This document shows, one piece after another, positions 13,030 to 24,696 of a stretch of DNA of 64,000 nt. The translations under genes were made by a program, and so were the position numbers. Origin of the DNA: Ophiostoma sp. CBS 140.51 (Eukaryota; Ascomycota; Sordariomycetes; Ophiostomatales; Ophiostomataceae); the NCBI GenBank assembly GCA_029298735.1, contig JANSLP010000006.1, forward strand, positions 351,990-415,989, written 5' to 3'. The notes under the pieces were generated by a model. The model saw nothing but the letters and a program-made list of their open reading frames with translations. It did no database searches and was not told the DNA's origin. Each line of letters begins with the position of its first letter. Positions within the stretch are counted from its first letter, which is position 1.

Positions 13030-13458
13030 GGGGTTATGGCTTCTGATTAGACGATCCAGAAGCCTTTGCCAAGCGTCTTGGAACTCTTGGACGTTCTAGG
13101 TATTCTAGTTCCTTGTCATGCTCTGGTTTGTCCCTGACTATTTTCGACCTGGGCAAGCCTTGGCTACATCCGCAAAGCGACGTCGAAGTGGTATCAACAA
13201 GTGTCTAATGGGCAACTAGCCAGAAAGCTGGGTGTACAGCCTTGCGATAAACAAGAATATGGAGAGCAAAACCCCACCCGCATGAGTATGTCGTCTGCAC
13301 GTCCACGCCGGCGACTGGGCTAGACCACATCGGCCCTTGACAAATGCATTCACCGAGACAGGAAAGACAAGCCAAGTCAGGCCGTAGCCAAAGCCGACTC
13401 TCATTTCCGTGAGCAGAATGCAAAGATAAAAGGACGGCGGCTCCCACTCGCTGAGGTC

Positions 13459-13494
13459 GCCAAGTTCGCCAAGTTGGCCAAGTTGGCCAAGTTG
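13459..13494. repeat. 9 bp minisatellite, four copies
   Basis: The unit GCCAAGTTG (first copy ends TTC) is repeated four times in tandem in the spacer upstream of the phosphate symporter. Confidence 0.9.
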
Positions 13495-13684
13495 CTGAAT
13501 CGTCTTGGTAGAGCACCGGTGTCCTCCGTAGGATTGCGTGGACTGCAAAGACGAAAGAAAAAGAAAGAGTGTGGGAGTGTCTCCCCACGCTCTGTGTTGA
13601 CCAAAAGACCAAAAGAACGCTCTCCGTGTCCCCGATCGGGCAAACAAACCAACTGACCGGGCGGCAAAGCAGACAGAGATGGCA

Positions 13685-13690
13685 CACGTG
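13685..13690 (+). promoter_or_regulatory. CACGTG box upstream of phosphate symporter
   Basis: This palindromic E-box lies 353 bp before the symporter start, a plausible place for a phosphate-starvation basic helix-loop-helix activator. It is a sequence match only. Confidence 0.3.
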
Positions 13691-14042
13691 CTCCGTTCCA
13701 CACCCACGAGGGTCGACCGAAGAATCAAAACAGGCGATATGAAGACAATGCGAATGGTCGACAAACCGTCCGGCCAAGACGCTGCCGAGTCTTGTGGTTG
13801 AAAATATGCCCACCGAGAGAATCCGACCATGGACTGTCAGAAAACGTGTGGCCGAAGACAAATATGGGAGTCCGTCTTTGAATTGAAGAATATAAGACTC
13901 CCGATGATCAGCAACTGATGTATATCGATTTCTTCTGCATTCCATCTTCTGCAACTCCCAGCCTTATTGCTTGTCTCCTCATTATTTTGTCCTGGCACTA
14001 GCAACACTTGAGGACCTACAACACATATTCTCACCTCTCAAG

Positions 14043-16039
14043 ATGGTTCGCCTTCTCGAATACAACCACTTGTTCGCGGTTGGCACCATTTTCGCCTTTC
14101 TGGATGCCTGGAACATTGGTATGTCACTTCCCCGTGCGGCTCATAATTTATTTCGTTCACTAACTTCGCTCACATCATAGGTGCCAACGATGTCGCTAAC
14201 TCATGGGCCACGTCGGTCAGCTCGCGCTCTGTCACCTACCTGCAGGCCATGTGCCTTGCTAGCGTGATGGAGTTTGCTGGTGCCGTCGGTGTTGGTGCTC
14301 GTGTGGCTGATACGATCCGCACCAAGGTCGTCAACACTGCTCTGTACGCCGGTGAACCGGGCATGCTCATGCTGGGCATGGTCTGTGCCATCGTCGCTTC
14401 GTCTTGCTACCTGACCTTTGCCACTAAGGTCGGTTTCCCCGTCTCGACCACGCACTCCATCATGGGCGGTGTCATCGGCATGGGTATTGCATCTGTCGGT
14501 GCCAACGGTATCCAGTGGGTTGGCTCTGGCGGAGGTACGGCTGTTGTCAACTCTGGTGTCGTCCAGGTTTTCTTGGCATGGGTCGTGGCCCCCGGTATCT
14601 CGGCCATCTTTGGTGCCATCATCTTCACCGTCACCAAGTATTTTGTCATGCTGCGGTCCAACCCAGTATACAAGGCCCTTTTCACGGTTCCTGTCTACTT
14701 TGGCATCACTGCGTCTCTTCTCACAATGCTGCTGCTCTGGAAGGGCGGTAACTACACCGTCACTCTGAACGACGCCCAGATTGCCGGTGTCATTGTTGGC
14801 GTCGGTGTTGCTTGGGGTCTCTTCATTGGCTTCTTCCTCTGCCCGTGGCTGTACTGCAAGGTTATCCGTGACGACTGGACCATCAAGCCTTACCATCTGG
14901 TTCTGGGCCCCCTGAACCTAAAGCGCCCCGATGCTGGCCCGCCGCCTCCCGGCTACCGCGGCACTCGCAACTTCTACCAGGGCCATCTGACCCAGGAGCA
15001 GCTTGACGAGCAGCGTAACCGCACTGAGGTCCGCGAGGAGGTGCCCAGCCGCCAAGGTGGTAGCGACGAGGAGGCTACCGTCGGTGAGATGTCGCCGGAG
15101 CTCAAGGGCAACAACGCTGCCAACACTGCCAGTGTGTCGGACGACGGCGTTGTCAACCGCCACGCTCGCAGTGGTCAGCTCCGTCCTCCCGCCGCCAACG
15201 AGACCGAGCCGCGCAAGACGATTGTCGGTCCCAAGCCTGAGGGCAAGTGGTACTCCGGCCCGGTACTTTTCTGGTACATCAAGCGTGCTATTTTCCGTGG
15301 TGTCGACGTCGACATTATCAGCTCTCAGCACGATAAGCGTGACATGTTGACAGGCGATCTTGAGGCCATGCACGCCCGTGCTGCCCAGTACGACAACAAG
15401 ACCGAGTACATGTTCACTTTCCTGCAGGTCATGACTGCTGCCACTGCTTCGTTCACCCACGGTGCCAACGATATTGCCAACGCCATCGGTCCCTATGCCA
15501 CCATCTATCAGATTTGGAATGACGGCGCCCTGCCCGAAAAGGGCAAGGCTGATGTGCCCATCTGGATTTTGGTCTTTGGTGCATCCGCACTTGTCATTGG
15601 TCTGTGGACTTTTGGCTACAACATTATGCGCAATTTGGGCAACCGCATCACGCTGCACTCGCCATCCCGTGGCTTTTCTATGGAGCTTGCTAGTGCCACG
15701 ACTATTATTCTCGCCACCCGCCTCAGTAAGTCTAAGTTTGTTTGTATTTGTGACTCTCTTCGGGGTTGTCTGTTGGTTGATTCTATTTTTGCATCGGCTT
15801 TTTTATTTGTCTGCGTCATCCACTAGTGCCAACAACTAACACTTGCAGAACTTCCTGTGTCAACTACGCAGTGCATTACGGGTGCTACCGTCGGCGTCGG
15901 CTTGTGCTCGGGTGACTGGCGGACCATCAACTGGCGCATGGTCCTCTGGATCTACTCTGGCTGGGTAATCACGCTTCCGTGCACGGGTCTGATCTCGGGT
16001 CTGCTGATGGCTTTCATCATCCACTCGCCGCGGTGGTAA
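14043..16039 (+). CDS. Na+/phosphate symporter, PiT (PHO-4/PHO89) family
   Basis: This plasma-membrane symporter should import inorganic phosphate with Na+, like Neurospora PHO-4 and yeast Pho89. Exons are 14043-14118, 14181-15725 and 15849-16039; introns of 62 and 123 nt have GTATGT and GTAAGT donors. The product is 603 aa, close to the 570-600 usual for the family. Both inverted-repeat PiT signatures are present: G26-A-N-D-V-A-N-S, which is assembled across intron 1, and G453-A-N-D-I-A-N. Each half has its PVSTT segment; the second follows intron 2 (LPVSTTQCITGA). A hydrophilic cytoplasmic loop of about 150 residues, rich in R, E, S and P, separates the halves. Long hydrophobic segments fit about 12 membrane spans. 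Phosphate-starvation control is expected from the family and two upstream CACGTG boxes. Confidence 0.95.
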
Positions 16040-16396
16040 GAAAACTCTGGAAAATTGTGTGCAAAATCGTGTGCCCTACTTTCCAACATACCGTGCACAC
16101 AAAAAACAAGACAGGAAAAAGGGGAAAACAAGTGGCAAAGCAGCCACGATACCCTCACTCGCGCACAAATTGTTTTGTGAAAAGTTTCATAGCGTCTTTC
16201 TGTAGAATCTATCATACATATAGCATTAATACCAGGCGGTTGCCAACCCTTCCATCAGATTTGATACATGAAGCCTATCGTTTCTCCCTTTTCATGTTTT
16301 GTTTGTCGTATTGCTGCTGGTTTTTATGTCGTTGCTTTTCTGAATTTTAAAAGTTCGTTGGGCCTCGCGCAGCCAACCACGACCACGGATGGAAAA
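16040..16396. other. Convergent 3' spacer, symporter / HsbA
   Basis: This short tail-to-tail spacer carries the 3' ends of the phosphate symporter and the HsbA-type gene. I see no further gene in it. Confidence 0.6.
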
Positions 16397-16930
16397 TTAG
16401 ATACCGTTGGAGAGGGAAAAGACCTCGATGGCCTGCTCGAACGAGGCGGCGATCGGGGCAGCCAGGTTAGTGGCAATAGCCTGGAGAGCCTGGGGGACCT
16501 TGGCGATGATGGCAGCGCTCATGTCATCAGAAGCGCTCTTCTGCGTCTTCAGGTCAAGAAGGACAATGGGGGCTAGTAGCAGATGCTCAAAATCATCGTG
16601 GGCGTTGATGAGGGCAGTCATGGTGCCGTTGACGGTGGTGGCCAGAGTGCTGACGGCTGTGGCGATGCTCAGAGCCTCCTCGGTGGTGAGAGGGTCGCTG
16701 TCCTCGGCAGTGTCGGTGCCGTCGTTGATGGCCGACAGGACGTGGGCGCTCTGGGTGACGATGGGGATTGAGCCAAGGAGACCGCCCGACCAGTCCTCGA
16801 CGGTAGACTGAAGATCCGCAGTCTCAGAGTCGACGTTGTTGAGGGCGCTGACAATGTCGGCACCGCTGGCAGCAGCAGTGCTGGCAGTCACAGCCACGAA
16901 GGCAGCACGAATGAGGGTAGAGACACGCAT
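16397..16930 (-). CDS. HsbA-type secreted hydrophobic surface-binding protein
   Basis: The 177 aa single-exon product begins with a signal peptide (MRVSTLIRAAFVAVTASTAAAS). A helical, Ala/Ser/Thr-rich, cysteine-free body follows, as in the hydrophobic surface-binding protein A / cell-wall galactomannoprotein family. Aspergillus HsbA coats hydrophobic polymers and recruits esterases; relatives of the Mp1 type are cell-wall antigens that bind lipid. Typical family elements are the early VSALNNVDS-type helix and the late alternation of SAAIIAKVPQALQAIA. Length matches the family. It converges on the phosphate symporter. The role here (adhesion or lipid binding) is inferred from the family. Confidence 0.85.
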   Translation of the reverse strand: MRVSTLIRAAFVAVTASTAAASGADIVSALNNVDSETADLQSTVEDWSGGLLGSIPIVTQSAHVLSAINDGTDTAEDSDPLTTEEALSIATAVSTLATTVNGTMTALINAHDDFEHLLLAPIVLLDLKTQKSASDDMSAAIIAKVPQALQAIATNLAAPIAASFEQAIEVFSLSNGI

Positions 16931-19900
16931 GGTGATGGGATTGATGCGGGATTCGGCGAGCGAGATTTCCGTGAGTGGTGGTTGAAAGGGAGAAAAAGAG
17001 TGTGGTTGAGGAAAAAATCAAAATTGGAGAAGGGAGAAAGAAAAGGGGGAAGGAGACATATTTACAGAAAAGCGGGCAAGAAGGCAGATCAGCGGAATAA
17101 TGAAGAAGGAGCGATCGCCACTGCACTGGCACTGGTATTCCGCACCTCATTACAGAGGGCATGGTTGTTCTTTACTGTCCATGACCATTGCTACTGTCGA
17201 TCCGCCGTTGCAACATACCGTGGGAGCGGCCCAGTCGACGACGACCCCGGTACAACAAAAAGAAGCATCGACAAGGGTACGCAATGTGCTCCACGGGTGC
17301 ACCTGGACACATCTGGGGACATTCTGGGGAGCGGCATGGGCCATCTGGGAATCTGGAGATACATCTGCCCTCGGCTTGGCCCTCTCTAGAGATGAAAAAG
17401 CAGGTACAAAAACACGTGAATGGAGAGGAAACACATGTGAAGGTGGCCGAGAGGGTGTTTTCAGTGATGATCGCTGTAAGTGAACAAAGCGCACATGGAA
17501 GCGGACAGGCGCCAGTGCAACATAGCGCCATTGTAGCCCTGGCCTCAGCGTGCTTCCCCGCTCCATTTCTTGTTTCAAGTCACATCAACATCCCTGTCAG
17601 CACGGCCAAAGATGTGCGGGGAAATCAGACGGAGTATTTTGATCGGCGAAATAGAAGAAGACTTGTGCCAAAGAAATTCTCCACAGCAGCCTGAGCAACT
17701 GAGCAGCTGTGGCTCATGTTTTTGAGCTCTTACGGTATGTTCGTCGTACTCTGTGGAAAACCATTGGTGCAAGCTGGCACAACGTCATTACAGTTGCTTG
17801 GTCGTTTGCACAGTGCGCACAACCAATGAGAAAATACAGAGGTTCTGCCATCAAACTTGTGCTGCTTGCGCATGTGAGAAAAATATTCAAAATCAAAGAA
17901 GGAAAAACAAAGGCCTCGCCGGCACCCCAACTGACAAAGCGGGCAAGGCAAGATGGTCAATGCACGGCGTTTTGAAATAAGCTTATTGATTGGCACGATC
18001 CCACACAACGGACGACAGGCCATTTCCAGAAAAACAAAATATCCTGGGCATTGCGAGAAGTAACGGGAAAAAAATATCAACGCCATTCGCAGACACTGGC
18101 AAAAAGATACAAAAATTCTCTGCCGTACGGCAAGAGAGTAGAAGCTGTCAAAATCATCCGTGTAGTTTCTAGATGTGATTTTTTGGCACTATACATGTTA
18201 GGTTGTCAAAGGTTGCCGTACATTACCACAAATAAATACACTCCTCAAAAACTCGCACCAAAAACTTATCAGATTGGTCATGTCAGAGTATCCGGTCCAC
18301 TTGTACCGGTCTTGTCACACGCTATTCTTAAACTCTATCTTTACCGTACACTTTTCTCGGTCATTCTCATCGGTCACTTCATGGTATCTTCTCGTCATTT
18401 GAGTTTGTGGTCACGTACATAATCGTTCCTATTGCTTATTCTCCTGGGCTGAAATCAAGTACGCACCAACGTTAGAACTCCGGGAGGACCTCACAACCAC
18501 AGCGATATTGATCACCTTCGATACTCCATCTGCTGACTTGGGCTTTCTTGGCACACTGGTCTCATTTGACTTCACAGAATACACAGGTAACTTCGTATCC
18601 ACGACCATACGAGTGGCCTTCGTTGCGGTCACCCAGAACACTTGGTGACCATGACGAAGTCTGGATGAGCAAGCATATTCTCCGCTTCCATTCTATTTTA
18701 TATCGGATTCTTGGAAGTCGGCCGTTTGATTCTCTCTGCTGTTATCCCTTTAGATGCAATTTCTGAAAGACGGGTCCACCCTTGCACAAGGCTTCGTCTT
18801 GCTGAGTGACAGGCACCTCTAGCAACTGCAACCGCCAGAGCGTTGCAAGGAGATATACTATGATCTGCCACGTGGGATAAAAGTACAGTCCACATCGACA
18901 TCCGACCCGTTTGACTTCCTCAAAGGCATGTCGTGGCAGCAAATCATTCCCCCATCTTGTCAGTATCAGCTATCTCACGACAGTCCTGGCACAGTCCCTA
19001 TCTACACAAGATGCGGATACAATTTGCTACATGTTCAAGTTCAATTAAGATGACTTGGTGAGGGCACCACGGTAGTCCACCCAGGCATTGTTGAGATTGT
19101 CCTGATCTCTCATTCAACCGCCCACTGATTGTGGAAGGAAGCTGTTTTTTTTTTGTTTTTTTTTGTTTTCGATTTTAATTTTGCATTTTGATTTTAATGT
19201 ATTTGTCCGTATTTTGCTTGGGCTCGGATAATAGATTGAATGCCACCACCAGACCTTTAATAATGCGACTTTCAATAATGAATACAAATATATCTTTTCA
19301 TCTGCCTTAATATCACACGTGACTATGTATCATAGCTGACTTACGCATGAATCGCTCTTTCTTCATGAGATGATGGATCATAGCGATGGCGATAATGAAG
19401 GCAATAGCAACCGTGAAACTGTGGAGACGCACTGCAGCCCCAGTCCTTTTACAGCAATTGTAAGCGCCAATCGTGGGCCCTTGCTTTAGGAGGCTTTCCG
19501 CCAAACAACAAAATGGCAGCCTAACTGGACTGAGCAGTGAGCTCCCGGCCCGTCATGGTACAAGACCTTTTGCGCCGATCAGGCGCCTAGATCCAAGTAC
19601 CACAAAGAAGGGACCCACAAGAAACATAGCGCCCGATATTGAAAATGGAAAGGGAAAGCACGGACCTGTTTTGGAAATGGGCAGCGACGACAGGCTCGCA
19701 AAAGGCAGGCACGCCCCCAGTGGGACACGCCAGTGAGACCCAGTCCCGTGCCTTCCTTTGGAACCAAAAGAGCCAAGCTATTCGAATCTGAAATGAGGAG
19801 CTGTTTTGGCGGTGACTGCCCTGCAAATGCTTGCAATGCAGAAAGAACGCGCTAGTGCAGCCCAGGCTCCTGTTGTTTGTGCCGCCGCCGCCCACTGCTG

Positions 19901-20627
19901 TATTTCGTAGGGAAGGTTCGCCCAATTCGCAGTTGCCCCGTCTGCCTCGCTTGCTTCTCCTTTGCTGCTTTGCCCCTTCCTCGTCTCTACTCTTTTGCCC
20001 GCCGAACCAAATCCTAGACACTGTGACTGACCCGGAATTACAGGCAAAGAAAAACACACCCACCCAGGACTCTAATCTCTCTTTCTCACAAACCTTTCTC
20101 TCTTTTCTCTCTCTCCAACACCACAACCCACACGTCATCTCCCAACTCCATCCCTGCCGACACAACTCCTCTCTTCTCCCCTTTCTCCTCATTCCAAATC
20201 GCCATCCTTTCCCTCGCAGGGACTTCTGGACTTTGACGTGTTTTTCGTCCTTTTATTTGATTTCGATTTCGATACTTTCTCTCTCTTTGTTTTTGTCGCC
20301 TTTTTTGGAGAGATCGCCAGCTCATTTTGACTTGTCGAAGTCAGCAACAAAAACTCGACACGAGAAAAAGCTTGCCAATCGGCACCGAGGCAAGATACAC
20401 GGCGAGAGATTGAATCCACGACCCTCGCCATCGACGCCCGACCTTTCTCTTTTCTACTTCATCGACTGGATTCGATTCACGACGATCGTTGACCGACAAC
20501 AACACCTTTCTCACGTCTCCGCCATCGAGTATTCGACCTCGACTCCTCTTTTCTCTTTACCTTCGGCATCGTCTCGTCGGCCAGCAACCATTGCCACCGA
20601 GCTTCGACTCCTCGACAAACCGCCGCG
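16931..20627. other. 3.7 kb spacer upstream of vac8
   Basis: No convincing gene is seen. A T-rich tract (19144-19169) and CACGTG boxes near 17413, 18869 and 19317 are present. The pyrimidine-rich stretch from about 19860 to 20627 probably includes the vac8 5' leader; its open frames (for example 19831-20667) overlap the vac8 start and lack any recognisable domain. Confidence 0.5.
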
Positions 20628-22592
20628 ATGGGCATCTGCAGCTCGCAGTGCTGCGGAGGTACGATAATCCGTTTTCTCTCTTTAATACGAGCATTTGTCG
20701 ACAGCCGACACGACTCTTTTTGCTCTTGTCCCGCGTTTTCCGACGACTGACTTTTTTCGATTTAGGCAAATCCCGCGATGGCCTGTATGAGCCCGTCCTC
20801 GCAGATAGTGAACGCGAGGCCGTAGCCGACCTTTTGCAGTACCTTGAGAATGTGTGTACATCTTCTATTTGACTTCATTTACGTCGTCTTGTATCCATAC
20901 TAACCTGTCAGCGCAATGAAACCGACTTCTTCTCAGGCGAGCCGCTCCGGGCACTCACCACCCTCGTCTACTCCGACAACATCGACCTGCAACGCAGCGC
21001 CAGTCTGACGTTTGCCGAGATTACAGAAAGAGGTAAGACCTGACGACGACGTGTTAAGTATTTGTGTCTTCACTGCTAACAGCTTTAGATGTCCGCGAAG
21101 TTGACCGTGATACCCTCGAACCCATCCTCTTCCTCCTGCAAAGCCCCGACCTCGAAGTGCAGCGGGCAGCCAGCGCCGCTCTCGGCAACCTGGCCGTCAA
21201 CAGTGCGTCATACTCATGATATCATATTCAAACAAACCCCCTCCCTTTCTACTAACACCCCAAGCTGCCAACAAAGTTTTGATTGTCGACCTGGGCGGCC
21301 TCAACCCGCTCAAGCGCCAGATGCTCTCCCCTAATGTTGAAGTGCAGTGCAATGCCGTCGGCTGCATCACGAACCTCGCAACCCACGAAGACAACAAGGC
21401 CAAGATTGCCCGCTCAGGCGCTCTCGGCCCCCTCACCCGCCTCGCCAAGTCTCGCGATATGCGCGTCCAGCGGAACGCCACTGGTGCTCTGCTCAACATG
21501 ACACACTCCGACGAAAACCGCCAGCAGCTCGTCAACGCCGGCGCCCTCCCTGTTCTTGTGCAGCTTTTGTCGTCGCCCGATGTCGACGTCCAATACTACT
21601 GCACGACCGCCCTCTCTAACATTGCCGTCGACTCCAACAACCGCCGGAAACTCGCCCAGACCGAGCCCAAGCTTGTGCAGTCGCTTGTTAACCTGATGGA
21701 CTCGTCCTCACCCAAGGTCCAGTGCCAGGCTGCTCTGGCCCTGCGTAACCTCGCGTCTGACGAGAAGTACCAGCTCGACATTGTCCGCGCCAACGGTCTG
21801 CCGCCTCTGCTCCGCCTCCTCCAGTCATCCTACCTCCCGCTCATCCTGTCCGCCGTGGCGTGCATTCGCAACATCTCCATCCACCCGATGAACGAGTCGC
21901 CCATTATCGAGGCGGGCTTCCTGAAGCCGCTGGTGGAGCTGCTGGGCTCGACCGACAACGAGGAGATCCAGTGCCACGCCATCTCAACACTGCGCAACCT
22001 TGCGGCCAGCTCCGACCGGAACAAGGCGCTCGTCCTCGAGGCGGGTGCTGTGCAGAAGTGCAAGCAGCTGGTGTTGGATGTTCCTGTCAACGTACAGTCA
22101 GAGATGACGGCCGCGATTGCTGTCTTGGCTCTTAGTGACGAGCTCAAGATGCACCTGCTCGGCCTGGGCGTCTTTGACGTCCTGATCCCGCTTACCCAGT
22201 CAACCAGCATCGAGGTGCAGGGCAACAGTGCCGCTGCTATGGGCAATCTGTCCTCGAAGGTGGGCGACTACTCCATGTTCATCCAGTACTGGCCGGAGCC
22301 CAGCGGCGGCATCCACGGCTACCTGAGCCGGTTCCTAGCTAGTGGCGACGCGACTTTCCAGCACATTGCGATATGGACGCTGCTGCAACTGCTCGAGTCT
22401 GAAGACAAGCGGCTTATGAACCTGATTGCCAAGTCGGACGAGATCGTCGAGGTGGTCAAGCAGATTGCTAACCGGCCGATTGGATCCGACAATGAGTTTG
22501 AAGAGGACGATGAGGGCGAGGTCGTCAACCTGTCGCAACGGTGCCTCGAGCTCCTGGGACAGAACAACCCCAAGTCGCACATTGAGGGTTAA
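20628..22592 (+). CDS. vac8: Vacuolar armadillo-repeat protein Vac8
   Basis: Vac8 anchors to the vacuole membrane and acts in vacuole inheritance, fusion, nucleus-vacuole contact and autophagy. There are five exons: 20628-20658, 20766-20851, 20912-21032, 21089-21202 and 21265-22592, giving 559 aa. The tiny first exon encodes MGICSSQCC, with Gly2 for N-myristoylation and three Cys for palmitoylation, as in yeast Vac8. This lipid anchor decides the start. The rest is tandem armadillo repeats, visible as recurring NLA/NIA and LVQLLSS-type helices (for example GALPVLVQLLSSPDVDVQYY), from about residue 60 to 510, then an acidic tail. Intron phases and the spliced protein agree with the strongly conserved fungal family. 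Confidence 0.96.
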
Positions 22593-23791
22593 GCTCAGGT
22601 GCCTGACCGACATTGACGACTTATACCCCTTTTCACAATCCTTATCAAACTCCTTTTTGTTCCCCCTCGGTGAAACTCTTCATCTCTTCATCTCATTACC
22701 AACTTTTTCGACCTCCTCTATTATACTATTACTACCCATCTCGCTATATGTTATAACAGAATGCCGAGTACGAAGGGAGCTGCCTCGCATTGGTCTAATT
22801 TTTTGTCTTTCTGCAGTCGGTCGGACAGTCAGTCTCTGTTTTCGGATTCAGAGACAACGGGCACGGTGTTTACGGCGTATCATTTGCACTGCTATTGCTT
22901 TTCTGCGCTTTTCTGCTTTTTTCTGCATTTGCCTTCTGCTGTTTATTGCTGGTTTTTTACGCCTGTCTTTGCTGGTTGCTTGCTGCTTATTGCATCTTCC
23001 CTACCTCTCTCATTACCATATTTCCTACTCTGTCTGTTGCTTTTCAATTGCGTTGCTGTTTTGCCGGGTTTTCTGTTGCTATTTTATATACGTTCTTGTT
23101 TTTTGAGCCTTCTTTCATCACATTATTCTTATCCAGAATGGGCACTTTTTGGCGCGATAATGCACAGAACGGACTGCCGGGCGGGTGTATTGGCGTGTGT
23201 CTTTATTCTCCGTTTTCTTGTTTATTCTGTTTATCGACGTTTACTCTTCATGTTGTTTTCTGTTCTTCTATCTGTTCTACCTGTTCTTCTATCTTCCTCT
23301 CTCCCTCTGGCGGGCAGACGTGGTCCTGTCATAGGCCATGGCTCTCCCGCAATCTTATTCCCTTTGTTCTTATCATGACTAGGAGAGACCACTATTCAGC
23401 AAAGGGTTCTTGTGGCCGCATGTTATCATAGTCGCAGGTTGTTTGGTCGGCCGTGTCGTCCTCAGGTCTGAAATGGCCCAGGGAGAGCGCCGCTGCTTCT
23501 TATCCCAACAGCCATACCCATATCTTGGACCCTTTCCAACCTAGCAGATGCAATTAGATCATTTAAATCTCTTCATTCAAACTTTGAAGGCCATGCGTGT
23601 ACTGTCCATGTCGTAGATATCCAGGCCATCTTCTTGGCTCGGTGCTGAAAGGGTATGTGTGACTGCGCTCTTCCTCTCTCCTCGACTCGTCCATATTAGG
23701 AGAGGAGCTGTGTCGTGTGTGCTGTAGGCAACGGATCTTCTGGGAGGCATTGTATGGTGCAATTGAAGCCGTGCTGTTATCGACTTCACCT
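22593..23791. other. T-rich convergent spacer, vac8 / IMP1
   Basis: From about 22610 to 23330 the plus strand is strikingly T/C-rich. This creates open frames of Phe/Leu/Cys-rich pseudo-protein (22426-23106, 22761-23378, 22895-23431) with no domain. It is probably the vac8 3' region. No gene is supported. Confidence 0.5.
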
Positions 23792-24370
23792 TCAAGCAGG
23801 CGCCTCGGCGTCCATGGGGTTCTCAATCCACTCCCATGTCTTGGCAATCACTTTGCCGCGGACAAGGCCGAGCGGGACTGGGCCGAAAGTGCGAGAGTCT
23901 CGTGAGGCGGGGAGGTTGTCACCGACCAGGAAACAATGTCCTTGCGGGACCTATACTGTCAGCATGCGTAGCAGACAACCGAGCGTGCGAGAAGAAAAAA
24001 CGAGCGTGCGAGGACAAAAAAAAATCACCTGAATCATTAGATCACTCTGCCCTTCCGGCGAGTTGACGAGGACATAGTCCCCCGGCATGCCCATGACCCG
24101 CTTGACGGCCTCGTCCGACGGCTCCACGGGAATCCGGTACACCACGAGGTCGCCTACGCGGACATCACGTCCGCCACGAAACCGTTTGGCCACGAGCAGC
24201 CAGTCGCCGGCCACAGAAAACGTGGGGAGCATACTGGGCCCCGAAGCCGGGCCGACGCTGTAGCCATAGGTCCAGACAATGTGGCAAAAGGCGAGCGTTT
24301 TGGCGGTGCCAATGGCCCAGCGGCCCGGGTGGCCGTAGAATGCCCGACTGAATCCGGAAAAGAAGGACAT
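23792..24370 (-). CDS. IMP1: Mitochondrial inner membrane protease subunit 1
   Basis: This is an S26-type signal peptidase of the inner mitochondrial membrane that cleaves sorting signals of intermembrane-space proteins. Exons are 24370-24029 and 23950-23792, with a 78 nt intron, giving 166 aa, normal for IMP1. The catalytic Ser is S46 in GPSMLPT and the general-base Lys is K90 in VKRVMGMPGD. The conserved GDN-x4-SRDSR box falls just after the intron, confirming the splice. An N-terminal hydrophobic stretch (residues 18-38) should be the membrane anchor. It is divergent from the mitochondrial IF3 gene, 326 bp start to start. Confidence 0.94.
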
Positions 24371-24696
24371 TGTCGTGCGTGGATTGGAAAGAACGGAAGG
24401 TGAGGTGTGACAATGTCGTCGGTGACGTTGTTCCTTGTTGTGGTGGTGATTTTGGTGGTGTGAGCTTTTGCGGGCGGTTGAGCTGCGCTTAGTCATTTTA
24501 GAGCTCCACAGCTGGGAGCTCCACACCTCTTTCCTTGTCGACCTCGAAACCAGGCCGCTGTACGGAGTAGCTGCCAATTGCTGCCCCCGCTAAAATCCTT
24601 TTTGAAAAGACAACTCGTCGTGAACGCGAGCTTCACCTTGACGAGAAATCAATTAAAGAACGTTCGGTTTACCAACGACAACACCTCCACTTCACA
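24371..24696. other. Bidirectional promoter of two mitochondrial genes
   Basis: This 326 bp spacer separates the divergent starts of IMP1 and mitochondrial IF3. It contains a short direct repeat (GAGCTCCACAGCT and GGGAGCTCCACA, 24502-24525). No other gene is seen. Confidence 0.5.

Larger units (their letters stand above)
12768..14042. other. Spacer and phosphate-symporter promoter
   Basis: These 1.27 kb lie between the arylsulfotransferase stop and the phosphate symporter start. Overlapping minus-strand frames (13205-13954) look like chance openings. It contains two CACGTG boxes and a 9 bp minisatellite (13459-13494). Confidence 0.5.

Noticed and set aside
13205..13954. 249- and 204-codon overlapping minus-strand frames in the spacer before the symporter
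   Set aside because: Two frames open over the same DNA, Trp/Cys/His-rich with a minisatellite inside; no family resemblance or splice logic.
14201..15658. Two long minus-strand frames opposite the phosphate symporter
   Set aside because: Shadows of the symporter exon; no domain.
22761..23431. Leu/Phe/Cys-rich frames resembling membrane proteins after vac8
   Set aside because: Hydrophobicity is explained by T-rich DNA; several frames are open at once.
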